From assembly GCA_963738445.1 (NCBI GenBank), contig CAVTWS010000001.1, positions 248,001 to 312,000 of the forward strand: DNA of 64,000 nt. Reading direction: 5' to 3'. Positions 1-8,950 of the stretch are shown here, in pieces (within the stretch, counting starts at the first letter, position 1; each line of letters starts with the position of its first letter). This DNA is from CAVTWS01 sp963738445. Its GTDB lineage: Bacteria; Actinomycetota; Acidimicrobiia; Acidimicrobiales; SHLQ01. The notes under the pieces were generated by a model. That model made no database searches, was not told the origin of the DNA, and saw nothing but the letters and a program-made list of their open reading frames with translations. Made by a program: the position numbers and the translations under genes.

Positions 1-19
1 GGCCAGTCGGGCCGAGCCA

Positions 20-72
20 CGAGGTGTGCGGAGCTTCGAGGTGTGCGGAGCTACGAGGAGTGAGCTACGAGG
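20..72. repeat. Short degenerate tandem repeat at window edge
   Basis: A 17-base unit (GAGGTGTGCGGAGCTTC) is followed by a near copy ending in TAC, then a shortened third copy. The array runs into the stop codon of the deacetylase gene read on the minus strand. It is a local slippage-type repeat; no function is implied. Confidence 0.6.
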
Positions 73-895
73 CGTGTTGGCGCTGCGCGGTGCGCAGGCC
101 GCGGTAGCCGATCAGCTCGACACCGGCATCGGCGATCGTGGTGCGCCGGTTCGCCGCGGTGAGCAGGGCCAGATCGGCGGTGCGCCGGGAGGCCAGCGGA
201 TCGGCCGCCTCCAGTTCCGGGGTGCCGGCCGCCGGGCGCAGGACGAGCTCGGTGATGCCGGGTTCGAGACCGGTGAGCATCGCCAACCAGGCGTCGTCGT
301 CGGCCGACGCGAGCTCTACGACCTGGTCGGGCATCAGCACACCCTCCTCGGCGGCGAGCTGGCGGAAGGGGAAGCCGGCGACCTGCTCGCTGCGGGCGTC
401 CTGCAGGCGGATCGGCAGCCCGAAGTCGACGGCCAGGTCGAGGTAGACGTCGAAGAACTCGGGCCGCTGTTGGAGGGCGTACAGGTGGGTCGACAGGTGG
501 GTGATCTCGAATCCCCACAACACGGCGCGCTCCACCTGGCTGCGCAGCTCCCGGCGGACCTCGGTGAGGTCGGCGTGATCCCAGAGGTCGGAGACGGTGC
601 GGGGGAAGCCGCCGTCGCCGTCGAGGAGCGACGGGGCATGCGTGATCGGGCCCCAGCGAAGGGTCTCGAGTTCGGCGTTGAGGGTCAGGTGAACGCCGAC
701 GTCGCCGCCGCGGTAGGCCAAGGCCGCGTGCCGAGCCCACGGGCAGGGCACCATCAGGCCGGCGGTCGTGGCGGTGCCGGCTCGGAGGGAGTCGAAGACA
801 CCGACGTTGGCGGCATGGCAGCTGCCCAGACGATCGGCCGACACGATCAGCAGCCGGGCGTCGGGGCGGTATCCGAGGATCTCTGCCGCGCTCAT
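65..895 (-). CDS. YdjC/ChbG-family carbohydrate deacetylase
   Basis: 276 aa, the usual length for YdjC-like proteins, which are metal-dependent hydrolases that remove acetyl groups from N-acetylated sugars. The N-terminal SADRLGS (residues 19-25) sits where the family normally has an ADDFG motif, so the second metal-binding Asp is Arg22 here. GVHLTLN (His69) and the THLSTHL pair (His133, His137) match the other two metal-ligand positions. The Asp-to-Arg change makes activity less certain. It is encoded 12 bases downstream of the secreted nuclease on the same strand, so the two may be co-transcribed. Confidence 0.75.
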   Translation of the reverse strand: MSAAEILGYRPDARLLIVSADRLGSCHAANVGVFDSLRAGTATTAGLMVPCPWARHAALAYRGGDVGVHLTLNAELETLRWGPITHAPSLLDGDGGFPRTVSDLWDHADLTEVRRELRSQVERAVLWGFEITHLSTHLYALQQRPEFFDVYLDLAVDFGLPIRLQDARSEQVAGFPFRQLAAEEGVLMPDQVVELASADDDAWLAMLTGLEPGITELVLRPAAGTPELEAADPLASRRTADLALLTAANRRTTIADAGVELIGYRGLRTAQRQHAS

Positions 896-907
896 GACGG
901 TGTCACG

Positions 908-1567
908 CTACCCGCCGCGCTCAGGCGGGGGCGCGCTGTCGATGGGCAGGTCGGCGGTGCCGCAGGCCCCCCACAACCCGAGCCCGCTGGATCGGGCCGC
1001 CTCGACGGCGGCGGCGAACGTGGTTGAGTAGGCGCCGTTCGGCTCGATGACCAGGATGTCGGCGTAGCCGTCGGTGACCAGGGAGAGGTTGACGAACAGG
1101 CCGTCGGCCGAGCGGAACACGTGGGCGAGCAGGCGGTCGTAGCGATCTCTCGGCTCGACATCGAGCACGAGCTGGACGGGGGTTCCTTCGGGCACCAGAT
1201 CGGCCAGGCGCGCCGAGGCCTCGGCGCCGAAACACTCGACCGGCCCATCCGGGTCGACCGTCTCGGGTGTGTCGATCCCGAGGAGGCGCACATGTTCCTC
1301 ACGACCGTCGATCTCGGCCACCAACGTGTCGCCATCGATCACGGTGACCACGGTGGCGTTGGCCGGGTGATCGGGGAGCTCACTCGCCGCGGTGACATTT
1401 GGCCTAACCGTCGCGGCGTCAGCCTCCGACGAGGAGCTCGCGGCGCAGGCGCCGAGGGCGAGACCGGCGAGCACAGTGATGGCGAGGCGGCACAGCCAGG
1501 GGAGGCGCCGGACGGCACCGTCGCCGAAGCGAACGGCGTCGCCGATGCCGATGCCGGATGAGGTCAC
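908..1567 (-). CDS. Secreted thermonuclease-like (SNase) lipoprotein
   Basis: 219 aa. An N-terminal hydrophobic segment ends in a lipobox, LALGAC (lipidated Cys41), so the product should be exported and membrane-anchored. The SNase fold follows: VIDGDT (Asp78, Asp80), RLLGIDTPE (Arg94, Asp99, Glu102) and DRYDRLLAHV (Arg145). These correspond to the calcium and catalytic residues of staphylococcal nuclease, so phosphodiester hydrolysis is plausible. The start overlaps the stop of the upstream 93-aa gene by four bases (ATGA), implying translational coupling. Confidence 0.85.
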   Translation of the reverse strand: MTSSGIGIGDAVRFGDGAVRRLPWLCRLAITVLAGLALGACAASSSSEADAATVRPNVTAASELPDHPANATVVTVIDGDTLVAEIDGREEHVRLLGIDTPETVDPDGPVECFGAEASARLADLVPEGTPVQLVLDVEPRDRYDRLLAHVFRSADGLFVNLSLVTDGYADILVIEPNGAYSTTFAAAVEAARSSGLGLWGACGTADLPIDSAPPPERGG

Positions 1568-1845
1568 GCGGCGTCGGCCAACGGACGACGGGCATTGCGG
1601 AGCGCCTCGCGGGCCTGGGCCACGCCGCGGCGGCCGACCTGGCGGGTGCGGTCATCCAAGCGCCAGGTCATCGGAGTGATCGCGACCGGACGCTCGGTGG
1701 CGCGTCCCCGGCGGGTGCGAAGCGCCGTGGGTGTGTTGCGTTCGACGAGCTCGAGCGGGAGGTGAGGTTCCTGGGCCATGAGTGCATTCTGCAGAAGGGG
1801 TGTGACATCGTCGGTCGTGACAACGCTGGCGGCGGCCCTGCTCAT
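1564..1845 (-). CDS. Small hypothetical protein coupled to the nuclease
   Basis: 93 aa from ATG at 1845. It is Arg-rich toward the C-terminus and has no domain I recognise. The main support is the exact ATGA overlap with the nuclease start downstream and a continuous high-GC coding pattern. The reading frame stays open further upstream, but the preceding Arg/Gly-rich stretch is antisense to the lipoprotein gene at 1918, so the ATG at 1845 is preferred. A role with the nuclease is inference only. Confidence 0.5.
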   Translation of the reverse strand: MSRAAASVVTTDDVTPLLQNALMAQEPHLPLELVERNTPTALRTRRGRATERPVAITPMTWRLDDRTRQVGRRGVAQAREALRNARRPLADAA

Positions 1846-1917
1846 CCCGGCGGCGAGGACTTCCGCTCGAATCGACCATTGCCGCCCGGCCCGCGTACGA
1901 GTATATTGAGGTTTCTC

Positions 1918-2575
1918 ATGTTCTTTCGACGTGTGGTGATCTGCGGCGCGCTGGCGGTGGTGGCAGGCGGATGCGGTGGCGACGACAACTCGCCGACGGC
2001 CGACAGCACCAGCGCGCCCGCAGCGGCGGATTCGTCGACGTCGTCGACATCGACCACGGTGCCGCCCACGAGCACGACCGCGCTGCCGTCGCCGAGCACC
2101 ACTGGCACCCCGACGACCGTCGCGCCCGCGGCACCGACCCTCACCTTCTCCGATCCACCGACCGAGTCCGAGCTCTTCGCCCTCGCCGACGCCTACTGGA
2201 CCGTGTTCGACCAGGCGAGCCTCGACCCCGGCGCCGACCACCCCGAGCTCGAGCTCTACATCGGCGAACCGCTCCTGACCGGATTCGAGCGACCTGGCTG
2301 ATCCGCCGGACAGGGTGAGTATGCGATACGACGCAAACGCGGCCCGGCGGAGTACGAGCTGATACTCGGCTGACGCGGAGCGTGCGATCACCGAGCAGTG
2401 CTATGTGGACAATGGGTGATCATCTCCAGGCCGTACCGGCGAGGTAGTCAACGATGACGTCGTAGACCATCGTTCGCCAGCTCGAGATGACGCCTATACG
2501 GTAATACGTGGAAGGTCACTGAACAGTTCCGGGTGGGCGAGGTGGAGGGTTCGAATGTCCCGTCGGCTAGTCGCA
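1918..2575 (+). pseudogene. Frameshifted small lipoprotein
   Basis: The first 127 codons, from ATG at 1918, encode a signal peptide with a lipobox-like GGCGG, a Ser/Thr/Pro-rich spacer and a globular start. The frame closes at 2301. Coding sense continues in other frames: DLADPPDR and ITEQCYVDNG near 2290-2415, GEVVNDDVV near 2440-2465, IVRQLEMTPIR near 2470-2500, and WKVTEQFRVGEVEG near 2510-2550. The last pieces look like the conserved C-terminus of a family of actinobacterial lipoproteins. At least three indels and two stops interrupt it. Real decay or sequencing error are both possible. Confidence 0.6.
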
Positions 2576-3435
2576 ATTTCACTTGCAGTCGTTTCTATCG
2601 CACTGTTGATGCGACACCGGCCGCAGCGACCGGGGACGACTCGACGCTCGGCGACGGCACTACCGGGATTGGGGAGACGGCGTCGGGGGTGTGGGTGGCG
2701 GCGGCGCCGCCGGGCACGGCGACCCAGGTGTCATCGGGGGCGGCGGTGCCGGGCTCGTCGGGGGTCGGCGGCCAGAACCCACCGCTGCGCTGCTACTGGC
2801 TGGAGGGCTCGGGCAGCGTCGCCGAGTACAGCGCCGCGACGTCCCTCGTGCCGCACGACTGGTACCTGTTCTGGTGCGACACGGCGGGCGCCGGCGTCGG
2901 CAACGTGGCCATCGCGCCTTACCGGCGCGAGTACATCCCGCGCGCTCCGCTGGGTCCCGGCACCGAGATCACGGCCGACTCGTTGATCCCCCGGGCGGTG
3001 GAGGCGCTGCTCCTCGACGCCCCGATCGTGGCGACCTCACCGCCCGATGGCCGGTTCTACGTCAACGTTCCGACGTACCTGGCGGTCACCAATCCCAACG
3101 GCGACGGCGCTTCAGCCCTCGCCCGCGCCGCCGGCGTCAACCTGTGGGCCTACGCCGAGGCGCGGCTCGACTCCGTCGTGTTCGATCCCGGGAACGGCGA
3201 CGAACCCCTGGTGTGCGACGGCTGGGGCACCCTGTACGACCCGGCGGCGCCCGATCGGCCACCGGACTGCGGGTACACGTTCCTCGAAGCGGGCGCCACG
3301 ACCGTGGAGGCCACGGTCACCTGGAGCATCACCTACCAGGCCAGCAACACCCCGCCCGGGCCGTGGGGAACCATCACCCGCTCCACCACGATCGACGCCG
3401 AGATACGCGAGTTGGAGTCGGTCGTCACCGAGTGA
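2555..3435 (+). CDS. Secreted hypothetical protein, probable frameshift in the signal peptide region
   Basis: A signal peptide (MSRRLVAISLAVVSIALL) starts at 2555 in one frame. The mature part, from about 2605 to the stop at 3435, is in another frame, so a one-base indel near 2605-2615 is inferred. The mature protein is Ala/Gly/Thr-rich at first, then globular with several Cys pairs (near residues 97, 115, 230 and 247 of the open frame) that could form disulfides outside the cell. I do not recognise the family. It directly follows the broken lipoprotein and may be its operon partner. Confidence 0.6.
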
Positions 3436-3481
3436 TCGTCGAACCAGCGGGCCCGTCACCTCTACCGCAGCACCGGACGCT

Positions 3482-6103
3482 CTACTCGGTGAGCCCCAGA
3501 TGTCTGCGCAGGTTGGCGGCGTCGAAACCGCGTCCCATGCCGGGCGGCGGAGTGCGGGTGGCCATCTCGTCCAGCAGCGCGAGCAGGTCGCCTCGACGGG
3601 TCGGGTCGTCGAGGGCCTGGCGCGGGGTGATGCCGCCCAGGGCCGGGATCGACTCATCGCACCACCGCTCCTCCATGGTCGAGATGTACTGATCGAGCGC
3701 CGCAGCGAGCGCGGCCCGCTCCTCGGGGTCCTCGGGAAGACCGTCGCCCGGCGGGGGAGCGCCCTCGCGATCACGTTGAGCGCGGGCGTCGTCGAGGCTC
3801 GTGCGTGTCTCGTCCATTACCGTCAGGCGCCGCGTCACCTTGGCGAGCAGTCCCGTCACGCGCTCGAACCGCGCATCACTGTTGGCGGACACCAGCAGCT
3901 CGCCGGCTTCCCGGTCGAGCACGATCGTGGCTCGGATCCATCGATCGCCCCGCGCCTCGAACCACTGGTGCCACACCGTGTCGTCGTCTTCCCCGTCGAC
4001 CTCCGCGCGCTCGACGCCCTTCAGTCGGTCGATGGCCGCGCTGACCGCGTCGGCGTCGGCGGCGGGGACCCGGTAGGTGGTCTCGCTGAAGATCAGGTCC
4101 TCACCCTCCGTGTTGCGGATCTGCGGCGGTGCGGTGAGCGCGAGGAACCACTGGAGGATCGCGACGGGCGAGACGTCAGGATCGGCGCTCAGCTCGATCG
4201 CCGATGCCCGCGCCTGCAGGGGAACGATGACGCCCGTGCCCATCATCTGGTGCTGATCGAGAACCCGCACCACCCGAGTGAGGACAACCTGGCCGATGTG
4301 AACGCCTTGTGAGCCCGATCGCTCCTTGACGTGGGCCCGCTCGCCGGTGACCAGGTTCGTCAGGTCGAGCGATACCCCGGGTTCGACATCGACGACCTCC
4401 CACGGGTGCCGAGCCGAGCTCTCGAGCCACGACTCCACGAGTGCCGCCTCGTCGGGGGGCAGGAGCGGGCCGCGCTCGTCGAGGAACGCCTCGACGAGAC
4501 CGCCCTCCCACGTGATGACGTCCATGGAGATGGGATCGCGGGCGAGCTCCGATGCCCGTTCGGCGACGATCTGCTCCTCATCGGCGTCGACCGGGCCGCC
4601 CTCGGGCAGGCTCGCCGCCAGCAGCAGACTGAGCACGTTGATCTGATGTTTCGGGCGCATCGCGAACGAGCGAATCTTGTCGGCCAACACCGTGGTGCGT
4701 TCTGTGAGCGGCGAATCCCCCGCGGCGCCGGGGCGCCCGTGGCACTGCTTGAACTTCCGGTCGCTGCCGCAGGGGCACGGTTCGTTTCGTCCCGCCGTGA
4801 ACGCGGGCGAGGCATGCGCCACGACTCGTTCGAGCCAGCGGATCTGGTCGGCGACACCGTCGAAGTCGGCGCGGCGCAGCAGGGTGATGGCTCGGCTCAG
4901 GTGGCCGCGGTCGACGGCGTACCACGCCGCGTCGAGGAGCGATGGTGGGTGGCTCGGATCCGACTGGAGGGCGCGTTCGAGGGCCGCCTCGCCGGACAAG
5001 GCGTCGCCCAGCAGCTCGGCGATCTGCGCCCGGATGTGCTCGGCGCCGACCCGATGACGGTTGGGCGCGGCACGGCTGATCGCGGCGGCGAAGGCGTCGA
5101 TCACCACCAACCGCTGATGATCCGCCGCCTCATCGGCAGCGGAAGGGTCCGACGCCTGGGCGTGGAGCTGCATGAACGCCTCCGGGACGGGCCCGTGGGT
5201 GAGCGCCTCCCCGACAGAGCGATCCACGGCGGCGGCGGAGTCGGCGTCGTAGGACGCCAGGAACGGCCGCCACGCCCGCTCGACGGTCGACAAGGCCACG
5301 TGGCAGCAGACGTCGAAGTCGAGCTCGGCGGCGATCTCGGTCCGCGCCGTGATATCCGCCATTGAGGGCGGTGACCAGTCGGTGCCCACCTCCGCGATCC
5401 AACCTCGCCTCAACTCGAGTCCGCCCTCGCGCAGCAACACGCCGATCGGCTGACCAGGTCGCCGGAACGCGTCGTCGTCGATGGCAATGGCCTCGATGAC
5501 CAGCGATGGCAGGTCGACGAGCGTGATCGCGTCGCCGTTGATGCGACGGAACGCGAGTGACAGAGCGGCTGCCGAGGCGGCGGCCGCCGGGTTCTCGAGT
5601 TGCTCGGCGTCGGCGATCTGCAGCGACACCGTGCCGGCCTCGCCGACCGAGAACGCCACCATCTCCTCCGCGTACGGGCTCAGCCAACCCTGCGGCCCGG
5701 TCATCGTGACGGTCACGCCTGCCCAGACGCACGAGACGAGGCCGCCTGACGAGAGGGTGAAGCCGGCCTCGGTGAGGTCGCCGAGCAGCTGGAGGTCGGC
5801 CAGATCCACGATCGTCCCGGACGCCGCCTCGGACGCCGACACCAGGTGGGTGAACGAACAGCCGGCGAGCAACGTCGGCACGTGGGCCAGTCGCTCGTCG
5901 CTCAGACTGATGACATTGGTGGCGAAGTCGAGCGCTTCCTCGATCAGATACCCGGGATCGTCCCCGTCGAGCTCACCGGCGATGCCTCGGTCGATCAGCT
6001 GCTGGATCGTGAGGCAGCCATCCTCCGCCAGGACGCGCTCGATCTGGTCGGCCACGGCCTCGAGCATCTCCTCGTCCAACTCGATCTCGTCGTCACTCTT
6101 CAT
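3482..6103 (-). CDS. Large SEC-C motif protein
   Basis: 873 aa, acidic, intact. A SEC-C zinc-binding motif (NEPCPCGSDRKFKQCHGR, around residues 437-454) sits in the middle. The family uses CxCGSxxxxxxCC/H to bind zinc, as in the SecA tail. The part before it reads as helical repeats, possibly TPR-like (for example around residues 370-430). The C-terminal 60 residues contain a LGGITPRQALDDP segment that resembles the end of antitoxin or nucleic-acid-associated proteins. Similar large proteins are scattered in actinobacteria without a known role. It is monocistronic, convergent with the upstream secreted protein gene. Confidence 0.65.
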   Translation of the reverse strand: MKSDDEIELDEEMLEAVADQIERVLAEDGCLTIQQLIDRGIAGELDGDDPGYLIEEALDFATNVISLSDERLAHVPTLLAGCSFTHLVSASEAASGTIVDLADLQLLGDLTEAGFTLSSGGLVSCVWAGVTVTMTGPQGWLSPYAEEMVAFSVGEAGTVSLQIADAEQLENPAAAASAAALSLAFRRINGDAITLVDLPSLVIEAIAIDDDAFRRPGQPIGVLLREGGLELRRGWIAEVGTDWSPPSMADITARTEIAAELDFDVCCHVALSTVERAWRPFLASYDADSAAAVDRSVGEALTHGPVPEAFMQLHAQASDPSAADEAADHQRLVVIDAFAAAISRAAPNRHRVGAEHIRAQIAELLGDALSGEAALERALQSDPSHPPSLLDAAWYAVDRGHLSRAITLLRRADFDGVADQIRWLERVVAHASPAFTAGRNEPCPCGSDRKFKQCHGRPGAAGDSPLTERTTVLADKIRSFAMRPKHQINVLSLLLAASLPEGGPVDADEEQIVAERASELARDPISMDVITWEGGLVEAFLDERGPLLPPDEAALVESWLESSARHPWEVVDVEPGVSLDLTNLVTGERAHVKERSGSQGVHIGQVVLTRVVRVLDQHQMMGTGVIVPLQARASAIELSADPDVSPVAILQWFLALTAPPQIRNTEGEDLIFSETTYRVPAADADAVSAAIDRLKGVERAEVDGEDDDTVWHQWFEARGDRWIRATIVLDREAGELLVSANSDARFERVTGLLAKVTRRLTVMDETRTSLDDARAQRDREGAPPPGDGLPEDPEERAALAAALDQYISTMEERWCDESIPALGGITPRQALDDPTRRGDLLALLDEMATRTPPPGMGRGFDAANLRRHLGLTE

Positions 6104-6214
6104 CGCCGTGCCTCATGCGGCGAACGTAGCGCCTGGGCGCGGACCCGGCCCATCGGACGGGGACCAGGCCTGGACGTGCCCTGGACTTGCCCGGTCGGCA
6201 CCCGGAACGCATGA

Positions 6215-6245
6215 TCCCCAGGGACAACGCATGAATCCCTGGGGA
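6215..6245. promoter_or_regulatory. Perfect 9-bp inverted repeat before the SDR operon
   Basis: TCCCCAGGG at 6215-6223 and CCCTGGGGA at 6237-6245, 13 bases apart, end three bases before the ribosome binding site AAGGAGGGG (6248-6256) of the gene at 6261. A short direct repeat (CGCATGA) overlaps both halves. It could be a repressor site or a 5' UTR hairpin controlling translation. Confidence 0.45.
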
Positions 6246-6260
6246 ACAAGGAGGGGCGGT

Positions 6261-7085
6261 GTGGCCGACACGACCAACGGCAACGAACGACCCGGCCGCC
6301 TGGCCGGCCGGGTGGCGCTCATCACCGGCGCGGCGCGGGGTCAGGGCGCGGCGGAGGCCGAACGGTTCGTTCGCGAGGGGGCGTCGGTCGTGTTGGGCGA
6401 CGTGCTGGGCGACGACGTCCGGACGGTCGCCGACCGGTTGGGTGACGCCGCCATCGCGACCGAGCTCGACGTCACCGAGATCGACCAGTGGCGGCGGGCG
6501 TTGACGGTGGCCGAGGAGACCTTCGGTGGGCTCGACATCCTCGTCAACAACGCCGGCATCGGGTCGGCGACCGGCGGCGGCCCGGTGTCGATCATCGACC
6601 TCCACCCGGAGCAGTGGGTCCGCATCCTGACCATCAACCTGACCGGCAACTTCCTCGGCATCCATGTCTGCGTGCCGGCTCTCACGGCCCGGGCCCGCGC
6701 CCGGCAGGAGGCCGAGCCCACCGACCCCCCGGCCACCAGTGCCATCGTGAACGTCTCGTCGGCGCAGGCATTCCTCCCGACCCGCGGCAACTCGGCGTAC
6801 GCGTCGAGCAAGTGGGGTCAACGCGGGCTCACCCGGGTCGCCGCTCTCGAGCTGGCGCCGTGGGTCCGGGTCAACAGCGTGCACCCGGGCCCGATCGACA
6901 CGCCGATGATCGGTCCCGCGCTCACGTCTGGCGCCCTGGCCGCGCTGCAGAAGTCCGTGCCGCTCGCCCGTGTCGGCCGGCCCGAGGAGGTGGCGAACCT
7001 CGTCCTGTTCCTGGCCTCCGGTGAGTCGAGCTACTCGACGGGCGGGGAGTTTCCGGTCGACGGCGGCCGCCTGGCCGGTGCCTGA
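6261..7085 (+). CDS. Short-chain dehydrogenase/reductase (SDR)
   Basis: 274 aa from GTG 6261, chosen because AAGGAGGGG lies five bases upstream; an ATG at 6231 would add ten residues but has no such site. Classical SDR features are present: cofactor motif TGAARGQG (22-29), NNAG, and the catalytic Tyr180/Lys184 in YASSK. NAD(P)-dependent oxidation of an alcohol or reduction of a ketone is expected; the substrate is unknown. It overlaps the following thioesterase gene by eight bases, and an LLM oxidoreductase follows, so the three probably form one catabolic operon. Confidence 0.85.
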   Translation: MADTTNGNERPGRLAGRVALITGAARGQGAAEAERFVREGASVVLGDVLGDDVRTVADRLGDAAIATELDVTEIDQWRRALTVAEETFGGLDILVNNAGIGSATGGGPVSIIDLHPEQWVRILTINLTGNFLGIHVCVPALTARARARQEAEPTDPPATSAIVNVSSAQAFLPTRGNSAYASSKWGQRGLTRVAALELAPWVRVNSVHPGPIDTPMIGPALTSGALAALQKSVPLARVGRPEEVANLVLFLASGESSYSTGGEFPVDGGRLAGA

Positions 7086-7944
7086 GGTGCCGACCGGAGC
7101 GACCCCGGCCCGGGCCGCCAGCGCCGAGTTCGTCGGCCTGACCGGCGGCGGCGGCTCCCCGTGGCGACTCGACGTCGATCCGGGGGTCTGCTCGGGCTAC
7201 GGAACCCTGTTCGGCGGCGTGGCCCTCGGGGCGGCGATCGCCGCGGTCGAAGATGCCACCGGTCGTCCACTGGTGTGGGCGACCGGGCAGTTCGTCACCA
7301 ACGCCGTGCCCGGTGAACAGGTCACGTTCGATGTCGATGTCACGCAGCGGGGCGGGCGCACCAGCCAGGCCCGGATCCGCGGCCACGTGAGTGGACGGGA
7401 GGTGATCAGCGTGTTCTCGGCGTGCGGCGATCCGGGGCTCGGCGACACCGCCCTTCCCGAGTCGGGCCGATGGGTCGATCCGCCCGACGTCGGCGATCCC
7501 GGGGAGTGCCCGCCGCGGTCGATCCCCCACCTCGGTCCGACCATCGCCTCGCGGTTCGAGCAACGGTTGGCCCTGGGCCGGGCCACCCCCGAGGATCCGC
7601 CCCTCACGAGCGGCCGGGCCGCGATGTGGAGCCGCACGCCGCCCGGGGTCCCTCTCGACGCGGTGATGCTCGCCGTCCTCGGTGACTTCGTGCCGTTCGG
7701 CACCGCCCAGAACCTGGGCACGCCCGTGACCGGCGTCAGCCTCGACAACACCCTCCGCGTGGTGAGCGCGCCTCCCAGCCCTGGTTTGGCCAAACCCGGC
7801 GGCGAGTGGTGCCTGCTCGACATCCGGATCGACGCGGTCGCCCACGGCTACGCCCACGGGCACGTGTACCTGTGGTCCGAGGACCGTTCGCTGCTGGCCA
7901 CCGCGACCCAGACCGCCCAACTCCGATCCCGCCCAGGAGCCTGA
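7078..7944 (+). CDS. TesB-like double-hotdog acyl-CoA thioesterase
   Basis: About 288 aa from GTG 7078 (a second GTG at 7087 is possible). The N-terminal hotdog has GYGTLFGGVALGAAIAA and the substrate-binding FVTNAVPGEQV segment. The C-terminal hotdog contains GVSLDNTLRV and ends with LATATQTAQL, typical of the 4HBT_3 / acyl-CoA thioesterase group that hydrolyses acyl-CoA esters. The start overlaps the stop of the SDR gene. Lying between an SDR and an LLM oxidoreductase suggests release of CoA from a product of fatty acid or terpenoid breakdown. Confidence 0.75.
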   Translation: MPEVPTGATPARAASAEFVGLTGGGGSPWRLDVDPGVCSGYGTLFGGVALGAAIAAVEDATGRPLVWATGQFVTNAVPGEQVTFDVDVTQRGGRTSQARIRGHVSGREVISVFSACGDPGLGDTALPESGRWVDPPDVGDPGECPPRSIPHLGPTIASRFEQRLALGRATPEDPPLTSGRAAMWSRTPPGVPLDAVMLAVLGDFVPFGTAQNLGTPVTGVSLDNTLRVVSAPPSPGLAKPGGEWCLLDIRIDAVAHGYAHGHVYLWSEDRSLLATATQTAQLRSRPGA

Positions 7945-7945
7945 C

Positions 7946-8929
7946 ATGACCACCCCGACCACCGCTCGTTTCGGTATGACCGTGCCGTTCGGAGGCCCGC
8001 TCCACGCCCAGCGGGAACGCTTCGTGGAGCTCGAACGGCAGGGCTACACCGACCTGTGGTCGGCGGAGGTTGACGGCACCGACGGGGTGACGCCCCTGGC
8101 CGTGGCCGCCGGGTGGGTCCCGTCGATGCGGCTCGGTACGGCGATCCTGCCCGTGTTCACCCGCGGGCCCGCGCTGCTGGCCCAGTCGTTCGCCACCCTG
8201 GCCTCGGTGGCGCCGGGTCGGGTGGTGGCCGGCATCGGATCGTCGTCGGACGTCATCGTCGAACGCTGGAACGGCGTCGATTTCGATCGACCGTTCGAGC
8301 GGACCCGGGACATGGTCCGGTTCCTCCGCGCCGCCTTCTCGGGGGAGAAGGTGACCGAGGAGTACGCCACGTTCTCGGTGCGGGGATTCCGTCTGAACGT
8401 CGCCGTGGAGCAGCCCATCCCGATCGTCGTCGCCGCCCTGCGTCAGGGGATGCTCCGCATGGCGGGTCGCGAGGCCGACGGCGCCATCGTCAACTGGTTG
8501 TCGGCCGACGACGCGTCCCGGGTGTCGGCCATCGTGCAGTCCGCCGGCGGCGGCGCGCCGAAGGAGATCGTGGCTCGCCTGTTCGTGTGCCCGAGCGATC
8601 GCCGTGAGGAGGTGGTCGCCGGTGGCCGCTTTGCCATGGCCGCCTATCTCAACGTGCCGGTCTACCGGGCGTTCCACGAGTGGATGGGACGGGGTGAGGC
8701 GCTCGCCGAGCACTGGGAGCGGTGGGAGGCCGGGGATCGCAAGGGGTCGCTCGACAAGATCCCCGAAACGATCGTCGACGATCTGATCGTGAACGGCACT
8801 GTGGAGGAGTGCCGGGCCCATCTCGATCGCTACGTGGCCAACGGCATCACCACGCCGGTGCTGCAGATCCTGCCGTTCGGAGGACTCGACGCCGAGCAGG
8901 CCGCCCGGGATCTGTCGCCACGCGGGTAG
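7946..8929 (+). CDS. LLM-class (probably F420-dependent) oxidoreductase
   Basis: 327 aa, starting one base after the thioesterase stop. It has luciferase-like monooxygenase architecture: an N-terminal TIM-barrel start (ARFGMTVPFGG), GTAILPVFTRGPALLAQ, RVVAGIGSSSDVIVE and the C-terminal GTVEECRAHLDRYVANG. Proteins of this type in actinobacteria usually take hydride from reduced coenzyme F420. The substrate cannot be told from sequence. Third gene of the 6.26-8.93 kb operon. Confidence 0.8.
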   Translation: MTTPTTARFGMTVPFGGPLHAQRERFVELERQGYTDLWSAEVDGTDGVTPLAVAAGWVPSMRLGTAILPVFTRGPALLAQSFATLASVAPGRVVAGIGSSSDVIVERWNGVDFDRPFERTRDMVRFLRAAFSGEKVTEEYATFSVRGFRLNVAVEQPIPIVVAALRQGMLRMAGREADGAIVNWLSADDASRVSAIVQSAGGGAPKEIVARLFVCPSDRREEVVAGGRFAMAAYLNVPVYRAFHEWMGRGEALAEHWERWEAGDRKGSLDKIPETIVDDLIVNGTVEECRAHLDRYVANGITTPVLQILPFGGLDAEQAARDLSPRG

Positions 8930-8950
8930 CCGGGCCCGGACGGCGCCCGG

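Noticed and set aside
26..1027. Plus-strand 333-codon frame opposite the deacetylase
   Set aside because: Gly/Val/Glu-rich shadow of the minus-strand gene; no domain; the YdjC motifs are on the other strand.
5481..6260. Upstream extension of the SDR reading frame at 6261
   Set aside because: It is antisense to the SEC-C gene, and a good ribosome binding site precedes GTG 6261.
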